Below are positions 9,044 to 18,045 of a DNA stretch of 64,000 nt, in pieces (position 1 is the first letter of the stretch; each line of letters begins with the position of its first letter). Source of the stretch: Paraglaciecola sp030730205 (GTDB taxonomy: Bacteria > Pseudomonadota > Gammaproteobacteria > Enterobacterales > Alteromonadaceae). The notes beneath the pieces are model-generated. The model was not told where the DNA came from and ran no database searches. It worked only from the letters and a program-made list of their open reading frames with translations. The stretch covers positions 59,028-123,027 of the forward strand of contig NZ_JBGQOM010000014.1 in NCBI RefSeq assembly GCF_052119645.1, in the 5' to 3' direction. Position numbers and translations under genes: made by a program.

Positions 9044-9209
9044 CTAGCTTTGACTCCTGCTTGTTAGTCCGTGGCTCGTCATCAAAAATCAAATTCTCTG
9101 CTTCTTTAAAGCGCTTCTTTGATTTTTTACTAAATGCCCACAACACTATGCCAATAAAACAAACAAATACTAATACTGTAAAAATACTACCGCTGACTGC
9201 GTAATCCAT
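9036..9209 (-). CDS. ccoQ: cbb3 oxidase small subunit CcoQ
   Basis: A 57-residue protein read directly from the minus strand between ccoO and ccoP. It begins MDYAVSGSIFTVLVFVCF, has one membrane helix (about residues 8-27) and a charged C-terminal tail, the normal shape of CcoQ (FixQ), which stabilises the CcoP-CcoNO contact. It starts 1 bp after the ccoO stop and overlaps ccoP by 8 bp. Confidence 0.92.
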   Translation of the reverse strand: MDYAVSGSIFTVLVFVCFIGIVLWAFSKKSKKRFKEAENLIFDDEPRTNKQESKLDE

Positions 9210-9210
9210 A

Positions 9211-9816
9211 TTATTTCAACGCTGTGCCGCGAGACTGAAGGTAGGCAATGATAGCCTCCATTTCAGTTTTTCCTTGAACCGCAGCTTGCGCCCCTGCAAT
9301 ATCTTCATCAGTATATGGCACACCAAAATCTCGGAATACAGACAGTTTTTTGGCGGTTAACTTACCGTCTAATTTGTTTTCAGCTAACCAAGGAAAGCCT
9401 GGCATATTAGACTCAGGAACAACATTACGAGGATTGATTAAGTGCACTCTATGCCACTCATCACTGTATCTGCCACCAACTCGCGCCAAATCTGGCCCAG
9501 TACGTTTCGAACCCCACAGGAAGGGGTGTTCCCAAACTGATTCACCGGCCACAGAATAATGGCCGTAACGCTCAGTTTCAGAGCGAAATGGACGGATCAT
9601 TTGGCTGTGACAACCCACACAACCTTCACGAATAAAGATGTCTCTACCTTCCATTTCTAGAGCGGTATAAGGCTTCAAACCATCGACAGGTGTCATTGTT
9701 TGTTGCTGAAACATCAAAGGAGTAATTTGTGCGGCACCACCTAAACTAATAGCAATCAATACTAGGATAGTTAACAGGCCCACATTTTTTTCAACTAACT
9801 CATGTGCATTTTTCAT
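9211..9816 (-). CDS. ccoO: cbb3 oxidase monoheme subunit CcoO
   Basis: A 201-residue membrane-anchored cytochrome c. An N-terminal helix (about residues 13-34) is followed by the heme motif CVGCH near residue 64 and the conserved stretch SQMIRPFRSETERYGHYS. The methionine in SNMPGFPW is the expected axial ligand. It lies 12 bp after ccoN. Confidence 0.96.
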   Translation of the reverse strand: MKNAHELVEKNVGLLTILVLIAISLGGAAQITPLMFQQQTMTPVDGLKPYTALEMEGRDIFIREGCVGCHSQMIRPFRSETERYGHYSVAGESVWEHPFLWGSKRTGPDLARVGGRYSDEWHRVHLINPRNVVPESNMPGFPWLAENKLDGKLTAKKLSVFRDFGVPYTDEDIAGAQAAVQGKTEMEAIIAYLQSRGTALK

Positions 9817-9828
9817 TAATTTTGTTCC

Positions 9829-11262
9829 TTAGGCTGCCTGTAGCGCTTTATTATCAACGGTTTCTTGTGTATCACCCTTGATTGTGCGGTAACAGTTGTA
9901 AGCCATAATCAACATACCAACAACTACAAAACAACCACCTATAAATCTTACTAAATAGAAGGGTTTAGAAGCCTGAAGAGATTCAACAAAACTGTAAGTT
10001 AAGGTGCCGTCAGCGTTAATTGCACGCCACATTAGACCTTGCAGTACACCAGACATCCACATGGCAACGATGTATAAAACAACACCGATTGTGGCTAACC
10101 AGAAATGCACATTAATTAGATAAATGCTGTACATACGCTCGCGATTAAACAGTACAGGGATCAAGTGGTAGATAGAACCAATCGATACCATTGCAACCCA
10201 GCCCAATGCACCAGAGTGCACGTGACCAATCGTCCAGTCAGTGTAATGAGATAGCGCATTAACTGTTTTGATGGCCATCATCGGGCCTTCAAACGTAGAC
10301 ATACCGTAGAAAGACAATGAAACCACTAAGAAACGTAAAATCGGATCAGTACGTAGTTTGTGCCACGCACCTGATAAGGTCATAATACCGTTGATCATAC
10401 CGCCCCAAGATGGAACAAATAAAATGATCGACATAGCCATACCAAGTGACTGAGTCCAATCGGGCAGTGCGGTGTAATGCAAGTGGTGAGGACCCGCCCA
10501 AATATAAAGTGATATTAGGGCCCAAAAGTGAACAACGGATAAACGGTAAGAATAAACAGGGCGTCCTGCTTGTTTAGGAACAAAATAATACATCATCCCT
10601 AAAAAGCCTGCTGTTAAGAAAAAGCCAACAGCGTTGTGACCGTACCACCACTGCATCATGGCATCAACAGCGCCTGCATAGATAGAATATGACTTAGTCA
10701 TAGAGACGGGGATTGCCATACTGTTACCGACATGCAGAACTAATACAGTCAACATGAAAGCACCAAAGAACCAGTTTGCGACGTAAATATGTGAAACTTT
10801 GCGGATCACCATTGTGCCAAAAAAGTTCACTACATAAGCAGACCATACCAAGGCGATTAAAATATCAATCGGCCATTCGAGTTCTGCATACTCTTTACTA
10901 CTGGTAAGACCCAAAGGAAGTGTAATAACAGCAAGTACGATAACAGCTTGCCAGCCCCAAAACGTAAAAGAGGCTAACTTGTCACTGAACAGGCGAACCT
11001 GCGATGTACGTTGCACTACATAATAGGAAGTAGCAAACAAGGCACAACCACCGAATGCAAAAATAACCGCGTTGGTATGCAGAGGACGAAGGCGAGAAAA
11101 GGTCAACCAGGGAGTATCGAAATTTAAAGCGGGCCAATAAAGTTGAGCGGCGATTAAAACGCCTAGACTCATACCAATGATCCCCCAAATAACGGTCATC
11201 ACTGCAAACTGCCGAATAACTTTGTAGTTATATTCGGGATGTACTTGAATTGCATCACTCAT
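9829..11262 (-). CDS. ccoN: cbb3 oxidase catalytic subunit CcoN
   Basis: The 477-residue catalytic subunit of the high-affinity terminal oxidase, holding low-spin heme b, heme b3 and CuB in the inner membrane. Visible ligands and neighbours are RPLHTNAVIF (low-spin heme His), WYGHNAVGFF (CuB region), GPHHLHYTA (His pair) and IGHVHSGALGW (heme His). Length and motif order are normal. It is the first gene of ccoNOQP. No FNR-type palindrome was found in the 160 bp upstream, which is unusual for a cbb3 operon. Confidence 0.97.
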   Translation of the reverse strand: MSDAIQVHPEYNYKVIRQFAVMTVIWGIIGMSLGVLIAAQLYWPALNFDTPWLTFSRLRPLHTNAVIFAFGGCALFATSYYVVQRTSQVRLFSDKLASFTFWGWQAVIVLAVITLPLGLTSSKEYAELEWPIDILIALVWSAYVVNFFGTMVIRKVSHIYVANWFFGAFMLTVLVLHVGNSMAIPVSMTKSYSIYAGAVDAMMQWWYGHNAVGFFLTAGFLGMMYYFVPKQAGRPVYSYRLSVVHFWALISLYIWAGPHHLHYTALPDWTQSLGMAMSIILFVPSWGGMINGIMTLSGAWHKLRTDPILRFLVVSLSFYGMSTFEGPMMAIKTVNALSHYTDWTIGHVHSGALGWVAMVSIGSIYHLIPVLFNRERMYSIYLINVHFWLATIGVVLYIVAMWMSGVLQGLMWRAINADGTLTYSFVESLQASKPFYLVRFIGGCFVVVGMLIMAYNCYRTIKGDTQETVDNKALQAA

Positions 11263-11422
11263 TTAATGAATCTTCCAATTTGTTAATGAAGTGCCACTGA
11301 ATATTTACATCGTAACGTATTAATTTTAACAATTAACCTGATTTTGAATTTTAAATATTACTAAGGCTAAAAACCCTATAAATAATAATGGTATAGGCCT
11401 AAAAAAGAAAGAAAAAACAAGC

Positions 11423-11962
11423 TTGTTCCTAATCTTTATTTACCGCAAACTTACCCAAAGCAAAATAAACATAAAGATAAAAATTGCCTTGAATCAGTCT
11501 ATTAAATCCATATTATTTTTGGGTGCCTTTGTTGTGCTCATATCGCTTGCTGTTTTTCTAACAGGTTTAGAAAAAACGACAGAAACCACTGGTAAACAAT
11601 GTTCTCTCGACACCACTCTTATGTGCCAATTTAACTCTGTGGATACAGATGCCGCTCAAGTTATAGTCAAGTTTCTTGGTAAAGTGCAAGTTGAAGAGCA
11701 AAATCAATTTCAGCTTATCATGTCTGAAAACCTAGAGTTAGCGCATGCTTGGATTCAAGGTGTGAACATGTACATGGGTAAAATAGCCGTGATAAATACT
11801 GATCAAAGAGCCCAAGAAAACCCAGACAAACATAACTTAAGCTTTTTTATCGGGTCTTGTAGTGAGCCACTGATGCGGTGGCAACTGATTATCGAATTGG
11901 ATAATAAGCTCACTAAAAAACCTGAACGTTACTTTGTTAATTTTAGTACTGAGTTTCCGTAG
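11423..11962 (+). CDS. Hypothetical membrane-anchored protein divergent from ccoN
   Basis: No known family is recognised. The frame starts with TTG at 11423; a second TTG at 11489 would begin closer to the hydrophobic segment SILFLGAFVVLISLAVFL, giving about 157 residues. After this single anchor comes a soluble, probably periplasmic domain with three cysteines (QCSLDTTLMCQF and GSCSEPLMRW) and several methionines. Back-to-back placement with the oxidase operon suggests a role in oxidase or copper handling, but this is inference only. A weak TTTTGC/GCAAAA hairpin lies just after the stop. Confidence 0.65.
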   Translation: MFLIFIYRKLTQSKINIKIKIALNQSIKSILFLGAFVVLISLAVFLTGLEKTTETTGKQCSLDTTLMCQFNSVDTDAAQVIVKFLGKVQVEEQNQFQLIMSENLELAHAWIQGVNMYMGKIAVINTDQRAQENPDKHNLSFFIGSCSEPLMRWQLIIELDNKLTKKPERYFVNFSTEFP

Positions 11963-11997
11963 TTTTGGTTTTGCTAGCCGCAAAAATAGTATTTTCC

Positions 11998-12465
11998 TTA
12001 ACTTTGCGATTGTAAATAATTAGCCAAACCAATGAATTTAATCATACGTATTTGCTGTTCTAACCAGTGCGCGTGATCCATTTCTGTGTCGTCTAGCAAT
12101 TCAAGTAACATATCTCGCGTCACATAGTCTTTTTCAACTTCGCACAGTGCCATAGTTTCTTTGAGTTTACTGGCAACGGCATATTCTACTCGTAAGTCAC
12201 TTTCTAACATTGAAGGTACGTCGTTACCGATGTGTAAACCATCACGCGTAACCATGTCAGGAGTGCCTTCTAAAAATAGAATTCGTTCGATTAGTTTCTT
12301 AGCATGACCTTTCTCATCTTCAAATTCATGAGAAATACGCTCATATAGTTTTGTAAAGCCCCAATCAGCATACATTTCAGAATGAATAAAATACTGATCC
12401 ATCGCGGCTAATTCATAAGCTAATAGGGCGTTTAACTGGTCGATAATGTTTTTATTACCTTTCAT
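11998..12465 (-). CDS. bfr: Bacterioferritin, ferroxidase-type subunit (lacks heme Met52)
   Basis: A 155-residue four-helix ferritin-like protein. Ferroxidase residues are present: Glu18 (AYELAAM), Glu51 and His54 in EDEKGHA, a Glu in the SDLRVEY helix, and Glu and His in TEMDHAHW. Position 52, the inter-subunit heme ligand (Met in E. coli Bfr), is Lys, so this subunit should oxidise iron but not bind heme. It starts 2 bp after the preceding bacterioferritin gene, whose defects are the reverse. Together they should form a mixed iron-storage shell like those described for Neisseria BfrA/BfrB. Confidence 0.93.
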   Translation of the reverse strand: MKGNKNIIDQLNALLAYELAAMDQYFIHSEMYADWGFTKLYERISHEFEDEKGHAKKLIERILFLEGTPDMVTRDGLHIGNDVPSMLESDLRVEYAVASKLKETMALCEVEKDYVTRDMLLELLDDTEMDHAHWLEQQIRMIKFIGLANYLQSQS

Positions 12466-12467
12466 GT

Positions 12468-12944
12468 TTAATCCTCATCGTGAACTTGTGTTTGCAGATA
12501 ATTTTGCGCACCTAGGCTACTAACTTGCGACTGTTGGGTTTCTAGCCAATCAATATGGTCTTCTTCGCCGTGTAAGATCTTACTGAGTAAATCCCGTGAT
12601 ACAAAATCCTGCTTCTCTTCACACAGTGCTATCGCCTTCTTTAACAAAGGAATTTGACTAAGCTCAAAGGTCAGATCGCATTGCAGCATTTCTAGTGGCT
12701 CTTCACCGATCATTAATTTGCCTAACATTTGCAAATTGGGTAGCCCCTCAAGAAACAAAATACGCTCAATTAACTCGTCGGCTTGTTTCATGTCGCAAAT
12801 AGATTTTTTGTAGCATTTTTCATTTAATTGACTGAATCCCCAGTTTTTGTACATACGAGCATGCAAAAAAAACTGATTGATTGAGGTTAACTCAAAGGTC
12901 AATACCTCATTGAGGCTCGCGATGACTGTTTTATCACCTAACAT
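12468..12944 (-). CDS. bfr: Bacterioferritin, heme-type subunit (degenerate ferroxidase site)
   Basis: A 158-residue bacterioferritin. The helix-B segment reads CDMKQAD at residues 50-56, so heme ligand Met52 is kept but ferroxidase Glu51 is Asp and His54 is Gln. Glu18 and the C-terminal GEEDHIDWLE remain. This subunit should bind heme and lack normal ferroxidase activity, complementing the next gene. It is first in a two-gene operon behind a Fur-like site at 13034-13058. Confidence 0.93.
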   Translation of the reverse strand: MLGDKTVIASLNEVLTFELTSINQFFLHARMYKNWGFSQLNEKCYKKSICDMKQADELIERILFLEGLPNLQMLGKLMIGEEPLEMLQCDLTFELSQIPLLKKAIALCEEKQDFVSRDLLSKILHGEEDHIDWLETQQSQVSSLGAQNYLQTQVHDED

Positions 12945-13033
12945 AATACGATTCCTATCTCGGTAGTTAATGCATGCATTCTAGCGTTATTATAATGATA
13001 AAACCAATAAATTCCTTATAAAACAAAGTGATA

Positions 13034-13058
13034 AAGAATGATAATGGTTACCATTGCC
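13034..13058. promoter_or_regulatory. Candidate Fur-binding site upstream of the bacterioferritin pair
   Basis: Two overlapping 19-bp windows (13034-13052 and 13040-13058) each match 14 of 19 positions of the consensus GATAATGATAATCATTATC, sharing the core GATAATGGTTACCATT. The site lies about 90 bp upstream of the first bacterioferritin start. Overlapping matches are common at real Fur sites, but binding is inferred. Confidence 0.55.
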
Positions 13059-13074
13059 AATCACTAAAAGGGTG

Positions 13075-14646
13075 TTACGCCTCGGATGTTAAAAGTTGCA
13101 CACTTTCTTCGGCGAAACCTGTTCCTGCTTCGGTAAAAAAGTTGAAAACTTTGTCTGAGCCAGCATCTATGAGTGGTTGAATCTCATCCTCGTAGCGAGC
13201 AATAGAGGCTATTTTGCCTTGGTAATTGGCATGCTGAAGCTGTTCCGTAATGTTGCAGATATCTTCAATCGACGGCAGGGCAAGTAAGATCAATTGAATT
13301 TTGCCTAGATCCATGTTGTCCCATAAATCGATGTCTTCACCATCACCTACCAAAACTTGTAGCCCCGCTTTTTGCAATTTTGCAATGCGGACAGGATCAG
13401 CGTCCATTCCCCACACCTTTTCGCCTAACATATTGTTCAATGATGAATAGGCTCCTTTACCTACACGGCCCATACCTAAAACCAGTACTTCAGCATTTTT
13501 TGGTTGCACATAGGTGTCCTCGGCTAATCTGGTCGGACTTTCAAAGGTTTTTAAATATGCCTTGAGTTTGTTGTATTGGTTGTGTGAATTACGGTATAGC
13601 AGGCCGGTGAGTAAAAATGAGAAGGACAATGCTAAGGCTAATATTACCAGCCATTTGGCCTCTAATACGCCGGTGCTGACCAAAAGGGCGACCACGATTA
13701 ATCCAAATTCACTGTAGTTTGATAGCACTAAACTAGCTAAATAAGAGGTACGCGCACGGAGTTTAAGCCAAGTGAACAACCTAAAAAATAAAATAAACTT
13801 AATAGGAATAAACAAACATAATAAAAGTGCCATGCCAACCAACTCAAAAGTTGGTAGCGCGGTAAAGCCTATGTTTAAAAAGAAGCCGATGAGAAATAAA
13901 TCTTTGAAACTCATGAGTGATTTAGATAATTCAGCTGCTTTACTGTGTGGCGCCCAGAACATACCAATAATCAAAGCGCCTAAGTCACCTTTAATCCCGA
14001 CAAGTTCGAATAATTCGTATCCACCCAAGGCTAACAAAAAACCACTTAAGGGGAGTAATTCTCCGTGACCAACTATTTCTAAGGATTTCTTGAAGAAAGG
14101 TTTGGCAAAATACAATAAAAGAAGCAGTGGAGCCCATACTGAAGGTATTTTTCCGGTCGCTATTACCATAAAAAGCACCGCGATAATGTCTTGCATAACA
14201 AGTACGCCGATGGCAACTTTGCCATGACGGGTTTTAATTTCACCGCTATCTTCTAATATTTTTACAATACACACTGTACTACTAAAACTAAGGGCAAATG
14301 CTAATAAAGTGATATCGAATAATGTCAGTTCAGTAAAAGCATTTAAGCCAAGCCACGCCAAACCAGTTACTGCAATATTAAGCAGCGTAATCCAAATGAT
14401 GGAATGACTAATGCTGCCAAGCCACACTTCTTTTTTGTACAAGTCTCTGACGTTTAATTTTAAACCGATGGTGAAGAGCATCAAAGTGATACCGAGTTCA
14501 GCTAACACCTCTAGGGAGGGACTTGCTTCATATCCTAAGAAATTTAAAGCAAAACCAGCCATCAAAAATCCGATTAGGGGAGGGAAGCCGGCCATCTTTA
14601 TGGCTAAGCCACAGATAAAAGCGACTAATATAAAAACAAATTCCAA
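13075..14646 (-). CDS. Monovalent cation:proton antiporter (CPA2) with C-terminal TrkA-N domain
   Basis: A 523-residue CPA2-family membrane transporter related to KefB/KefC/YbaL. About twelve helices cover residues 1-355. A Rossmann-type regulatory domain follows, opening at about residue 385 with VLVLGMGRVGKGAY. It likely exchanges K+ or Na+ for H+ under redox or nucleotide control. The start is a TTG codon at 14646, supported by AAAAGGAG six bases upstream. It lacks a KefF/KefG partner nearby, so glutathione-gated K+ efflux is not assured. The stop lies about 130 bp before the bacterioferritin operon. Confidence 0.88.
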   Translation of the reverse strand: MEFVFILVAFICGLAIKMAGFPPLIGFLMAGFALNFLGYEASPSLEVLAELGITLMLFTIGLKLNVRDLYKKEVWLGSISHSIIWITLLNIAVTGLAWLGLNAFTELTLFDITLLAFALSFSSTVCIVKILEDSGEIKTRHGKVAIGVLVMQDIIAVLFMVIATGKIPSVWAPLLLLLYFAKPFFKKSLEIVGHGELLPLSGFLLALGGYELFELVGIKGDLGALIIGMFWAPHSKAAELSKSLMSFKDLFLIGFFLNIGFTALPTFELVGMALLLCLFIPIKFILFFRLFTWLKLRARTSYLASLVLSNYSEFGLIVVALLVSTGVLEAKWLVILALALSFSFLLTGLLYRNSHNQYNKLKAYLKTFESPTRLAEDTYVQPKNAEVLVLGMGRVGKGAYSSLNNMLGEKVWGMDADPVRIAKLQKAGLQVLVGDGEDIDLWDNMDLGKIQLILLALPSIEDICNITEQLQHANYQGKIASIARYEDEIQPLIDAGSDKVFNFFTEAGTGFAEESVQLLTSEA

Positions 14647-14851
14647 TTTGTGCTCCTTTTAATGGATAGGTCAGTCAACGTTGAACCTTAACCTGCATTA
14701 ACGAGTTGATATTTTGCTATTTAAAATAGCCGAACTGATGTGGATTTTTAGCTACATCGGTTTGCAGTATATGTATTTTCTGAATGAAAAGGTTGTTTAC
14801 GATCAATTAAATAAAAAAATTTTTAAAGGGAGTCGACAGCGGAATTTATAT

Positions 14852-14870
14852 GATGTTATATTATAACATC
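14852..14870. promoter_or_regulatory. Zur box (perfect 19-bp palindrome)
   Basis: GATGTTATATTATAACATC is a perfect inverted repeat of 9-bp arms around a central T and matches the gammaproteobacterial Zur operator core (ATGTTATA-N-TATAACAT). It ends one base before the ATG of the small gene at 14872 and lies upstream of the TonB receptor, so both should be repressed when zinc is plentiful. Confidence 0.88.
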
Positions 14871-14871
14871 T

Positions 14872-15183
14872 ATGCAAGCTCATACTTTACATCAATACAG
14901 AAAATCAAGCACGGTGCTGAAATATGCACTGGTATTGTCGGCTGTATTGTTGATTTTAATGGGCAATATCACTGCAAGGCATGATTCCTCCCATATCGCA
15001 AAAGCCGATCAGCATTGCGTGTTGTGCTTAACCTCGCATAACTTAGATCACGCAGTGTTATTTAATGCTTTCAAATCAAACGTACTTGCGCAAACGTTTA
15101 TCCAACAATTTAAGGCACAACAGCACGTTATAGCATCGCTGCCTTTAACTTTCGGCAATAGAGACCCACCACAGTTCAACTGA
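14872..15183 (+). CDS. Small metal-motif membrane protein preceding the zinc TonB receptor
   Basis: A 103-residue protein with a hydrophobic segment near residues 18-33 (YALVLSAVLLILMGN) and then a His/Cys cluster: HDSSH, HCVLC, SHNLDH. It resembles the small DUF2946-like proteins that accompany metal-linked outer-membrane receptors, although family membership is uncertain. The ATG comes one base after the Zur palindrome and lacks a ribosome site, so the transcript may be leaderless, or a GTG at 14921 may be used. It is probably co-transcribed with the receptor 82 bp downstream. Confidence 0.7.
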   Translation: MQAHTLHQYRKSSTVLKYALVLSAVLLILMGNITARHDSSHIAKADQHCVLCLTSHNLDHAVLFNAFKSNVLAQTFIQQFKAQQHVIASLPLTFGNRDPPQFN

Positions 15184-15265
15184 TTTTTTTAATTTACGGT
15201 TTACTCACTATTTTTCGGTTGCGTTAGCGCATATCGAGTCGTTTATATGTAAAAGAGATCACGAA

Positions 15266-17380
15266 ATGAACATGAAATATTCCGCCATTCTAGTGGCAGT
15301 AATTGCTGCGTTTGGCGCAAAAGCGCAAGAAAAAGACATTCAAAAAGACGAGCATGACGTCGAAACCTTAATAATCAGTGCCTCTCCCTTAAAACGCACC
15401 GTATTAGAATCAAGTACCCCGGTTACAATCATCAGTGGTGAAGAACTCGATCAGAATCAAGCGGCTACCTTAGGTGAAACCCTAAGAAATGTACCTGGCG
15501 TCCATGGCTCATATTTTGGTCCAGTTGCCAGTAGCCCTATCATCAGGGGACTAGATGGCCCTCGGATTAAAGTGGTACAAAATGGACTTGATGCATCTGA
15601 CGCTTCCAGAGTTGGGCCGGATCACCAAGTTGCAAGTGAAACGTCAACAGCGAGTCAGATAGAAGTCCTGCGGGGCCCTGCAACCCTGCTTTACGGGAGT
15701 GGTGCTATTGGTGGTGTGGTGAATGTGGTAGATAACCGCTTACCCCTAGTTCGTTCTGAAGGCTTCAGTGGAGAAGTGTTTGCTCAGTACAATGATGTCG
15801 CTGACGCAACAACGTTTTCTACCGATATTAATGGTGGCAGTGACAATCTTGCATGGCATTTTGATGCCTATGATCGTAGCACTAGTGATTTTACCATTCC
15901 TGTTCCTGCCGACATTAATGAGACTGGCGGGCGTTCAACGCTAAAGAATTCTGCCCTTGATGCAGATGGGTTTACCCTTGGTGGCGCATGGATTAATGAT
16001 AATACTCGCGCTGCTTTGTCATATGGTCGTATGAATTCTGAATATGGCATTGTAGGCGAAGAAGGCGTCTTCATTAAACTCAAGCAAGACCGCTACCAAG
16101 GTGTCGTTGATTGGAATAATTTGTCTGGTTTTTTCAATTCGGTTCATTGGCAGAATGGTTTTACCGATTACCAGCATTCTGAATTTGAAGGGGATGAGAT
16201 TGGTACCACTTTTAAGAATGAATCATTTGAATCGAGATTGTGGGCCGAACACGCTTTAATTAATGGTTGGAAAGGTGTGGCAGGTGTTCACTACAACCAC
16301 CTTGATTTTTCAGCCATTGGTGAAGAAGCCTTTACGCCTCCAACAGTAACCGACAGTGTTGCTGTGTTTTTAATGGAGGAACGCAAAGCAGGTCCCTTGT
16401 TATGGCAATTAGGCACGAGGCTTGAGCAATCGAGTCATGACGTAGATAATGACTTCTTTGCAGAAAAACCTACCCAAGATATCGTTTCTTTTGATAAAAA
16501 AGATTATACCGCGGTGTCTGGCTCTGCAGGGGTAGTATGGAGTATTGATGGGCAAAATTCTTTAGCGTTTAATTATGCATATTCGGAACGCGCGCCATCT
16601 GCTTCAGAAATCTTTTCCTATGGTCCTCATATCGGCTCAAAAACCTTTGAAATAGGTGGAGGCTTTGAATTAGCCCAGCTAAACGATGAATACACCGTGG
16701 TTCAGAGCGCTGCTGACATGAACAAAGAAGTATCAAATAATATCGACGTAACTTACCGCTATAATGCACAAGTATGGAATGCCAGTTTTAGTCTATTTAA
16801 TAATCAGGTAAGTGACTATATATTTGAACAACGCACCGATTTGGTCTTCGATGGCGAAGTACTAGTTACCGAAGCCGCATTTGCCCAAACTATCCTTGAA
16901 AACGGTGAACCAGAAGATGAGGCGGCAGGATTGCCGGTTATTATTTTCAGTCAACAAGATGCTAGGCTTTATGGTTTTGAAGCGCAGCTCGATTGGCATT
17001 TAAACGAAGAATTACGCCTAGAAGTTTTTACAGATTACACTCGAGCCAAATTGGATTCTGGAGGTAATGTTCCTCGCATTCCGCCGATGAGAATAGGCAG
17101 TTCATTGCATTACGAATATGACAATTGGCATGCCGAGCTTGAAGTGATTCGCAATAGTAAGCAGGATAAAGTCGCGGCGTACGAAACAGATACCGATGGC
17201 TTCACCATGCTGTCAGCTTCCGCTAATTATTATCTTGATTTAGACGCTGTAGACATGACTATCTATTTAAAAGGTGACAACCTAACCGACCAAGAAGGTC
17301 GAGTGCATTCTTCATATCTAAAAGACGAGGCGCCCTTACCTGGACGTGCTTTTTCAATTGGTGTAAGAGCTAGGTTCTAA
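15266..17380 (+). CDS. TonB-dependent outer-membrane receptor, probable zinc uptake (ZnuD-like)
   Basis: A 704-residue receptor with a cleavable signal peptide (cut likely after AFGAKA, about residue 20), a plug domain (about 45-160, with TPVTIISGEELDQ and VLRGPATLLYGSGAIGGVVN) and a C-terminal barrel ending in the aromatic RARF. The Zur palindrome upstream points to zinc as the cargo; the plug is like the ZnuD group, though no long His-rich loop is present. A hairpin follows the stop. Confidence 0.9.
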   Translation: MNMKYSAILVAVIAAFGAKAQEKDIQKDEHDVETLIISASPLKRTVLESSTPVTIISGEELDQNQAATLGETLRNVPGVHGSYFGPVASSPIIRGLDGPRIKVVQNGLDASDASRVGPDHQVASETSTASQIEVLRGPATLLYGSGAIGGVVNVVDNRLPLVRSEGFSGEVFAQYNDVADATTFSTDINGGSDNLAWHFDAYDRSTSDFTIPVPADINETGGRSTLKNSALDADGFTLGGAWINDNTRAALSYGRMNSEYGIVGEEGVFIKLKQDRYQGVVDWNNLSGFFNSVHWQNGFTDYQHSEFEGDEIGTTFKNESFESRLWAEHALINGWKGVAGVHYNHLDFSAIGEEAFTPPTVTDSVAVFLMEERKAGPLLWQLGTRLEQSSHDVDNDFFAEKPTQDIVSFDKKDYTAVSGSAGVVWSIDGQNSLAFNYAYSERAPSASEIFSYGPHIGSKTFEIGGGFELAQLNDEYTVVQSAADMNKEVSNNIDVTYRYNAQVWNASFSLFNNQVSDYIFEQRTDLVFDGEVLVTEAAFAQTILENGEPEDEAAGLPVIIFSQQDARLYGFEAQLDWHLNEELRLEVFTDYTRAKLDSGGNVPRIPPMRIGSSLHYEYDNWHAELEVIRNSKQDKVAAYETDTDGFTMLSASANYYLDLDAVDMTIYLKGDNLTDQEGRVHSSYLKDEAPLPGRAFSIGVRARF

Positions 17381-17385
17381 TGATA

Positions 17386-17415
17386 AAAGGCGGTTAGCGA
17401 AAGTTATCCGCCTTT
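17386..17415 (+). terminator. Rho-independent-like hairpin after the TonB receptor
   Basis: AAAGGCGG pairs with CCGCCTTT (8 bp) across a 14-nt loop immediately after the receptor stop, with a short TTT at the base. The loop is long and the T-run weak. Confidence 0.6.
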
Positions 17416-17455
17416 CATTAAGGTGTTTTACATCAAGCAATGTAGATAAAGCGTT

Positions 17456-17677
17456 TCACTCGTCTAACAGTTTGTTTTCACGAATTTTTAGCTCACCTAA
17501 CTCAAAGGTAATTTCCGTCTCACGCCGTTTTACCTGCGCATAACTCAAAGAATGACGAGCAGCGCTATGGGGGGCATGTTTGGCTTGTTTATTGCGTTCC
17601 GCGCTATCTAATAACTCCAGTTTTCTGCAAACCGTCCTAAGGATTAAATATTCGCACTCAATCCCATTTGCGTGCAT
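17456..17677 (-). CDS. Hypothetical small protein
   Basis: A 73-codon frame, not recognised. It is hydrophilic with charged runs (CRKLELLDSAERNKQAKH and KRRETEITFELGELKIRENKLLDE) and no membrane segment. It sits alone after the TonB receptor terminator and converges with it. A TTGAGC sequence lies just before the ATG, a weak ribosome site. It may be a small conserved protein or a chance frame. Confidence 0.35.
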   Translation of the reverse strand: MHANGIECEYLILRTVCRKLELLDSAERNKQAKHAPHSAARHSLSYAQVKRRETEITFELGELKIRENKLLDE

Positions 17678-18045
17678 TGCTCAAAGGTGAGAACTGCATT
17701 TTACTAGTTGTTTTGACGGATAAGTTGCTTGACTACATCAACTTGTTCCGTATTAGACTTTCCACTTCACATCTGCTGAAGCTGCCTAATTCTTATTTTT
17801 ATTTGATTGGCATAAAAAAATCGTAGTAGAAATTTTTGAAGGCGAGAGTCTACAAAAAAATGTGCTATTTGCTAAAAGATTGTTAAACCCCAGCTTGTTC
17901 AAAATAAACAAAATTAATTGCTAAACCACTTGTTTGTATTATGTAAAAGTAGTTTTGACCCTAAAAAATTTTGTTTTTTAGCAAGATAACTTTTAAAAAA
18001 GTAACGTTTGATGCTCAATGTTAAAAAAAGATTAAGGAATATTGT
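17678..18045. other. AT-rich intergenic region
   Basis: No gene was found. It contains an imperfect dyad AAGTTG-N11-CAACTT (17722-17744) and long A/T runs upstream of the lipoprotein esterase gene. No convincing promoter or operator could be assigned. Confidence 0.6.

Noticed and set aside
11263..11422. FNR box in front of ccoN
   Set aside because: Both strands were read; no TTGAT-N4-ATCAA or close variant was present.
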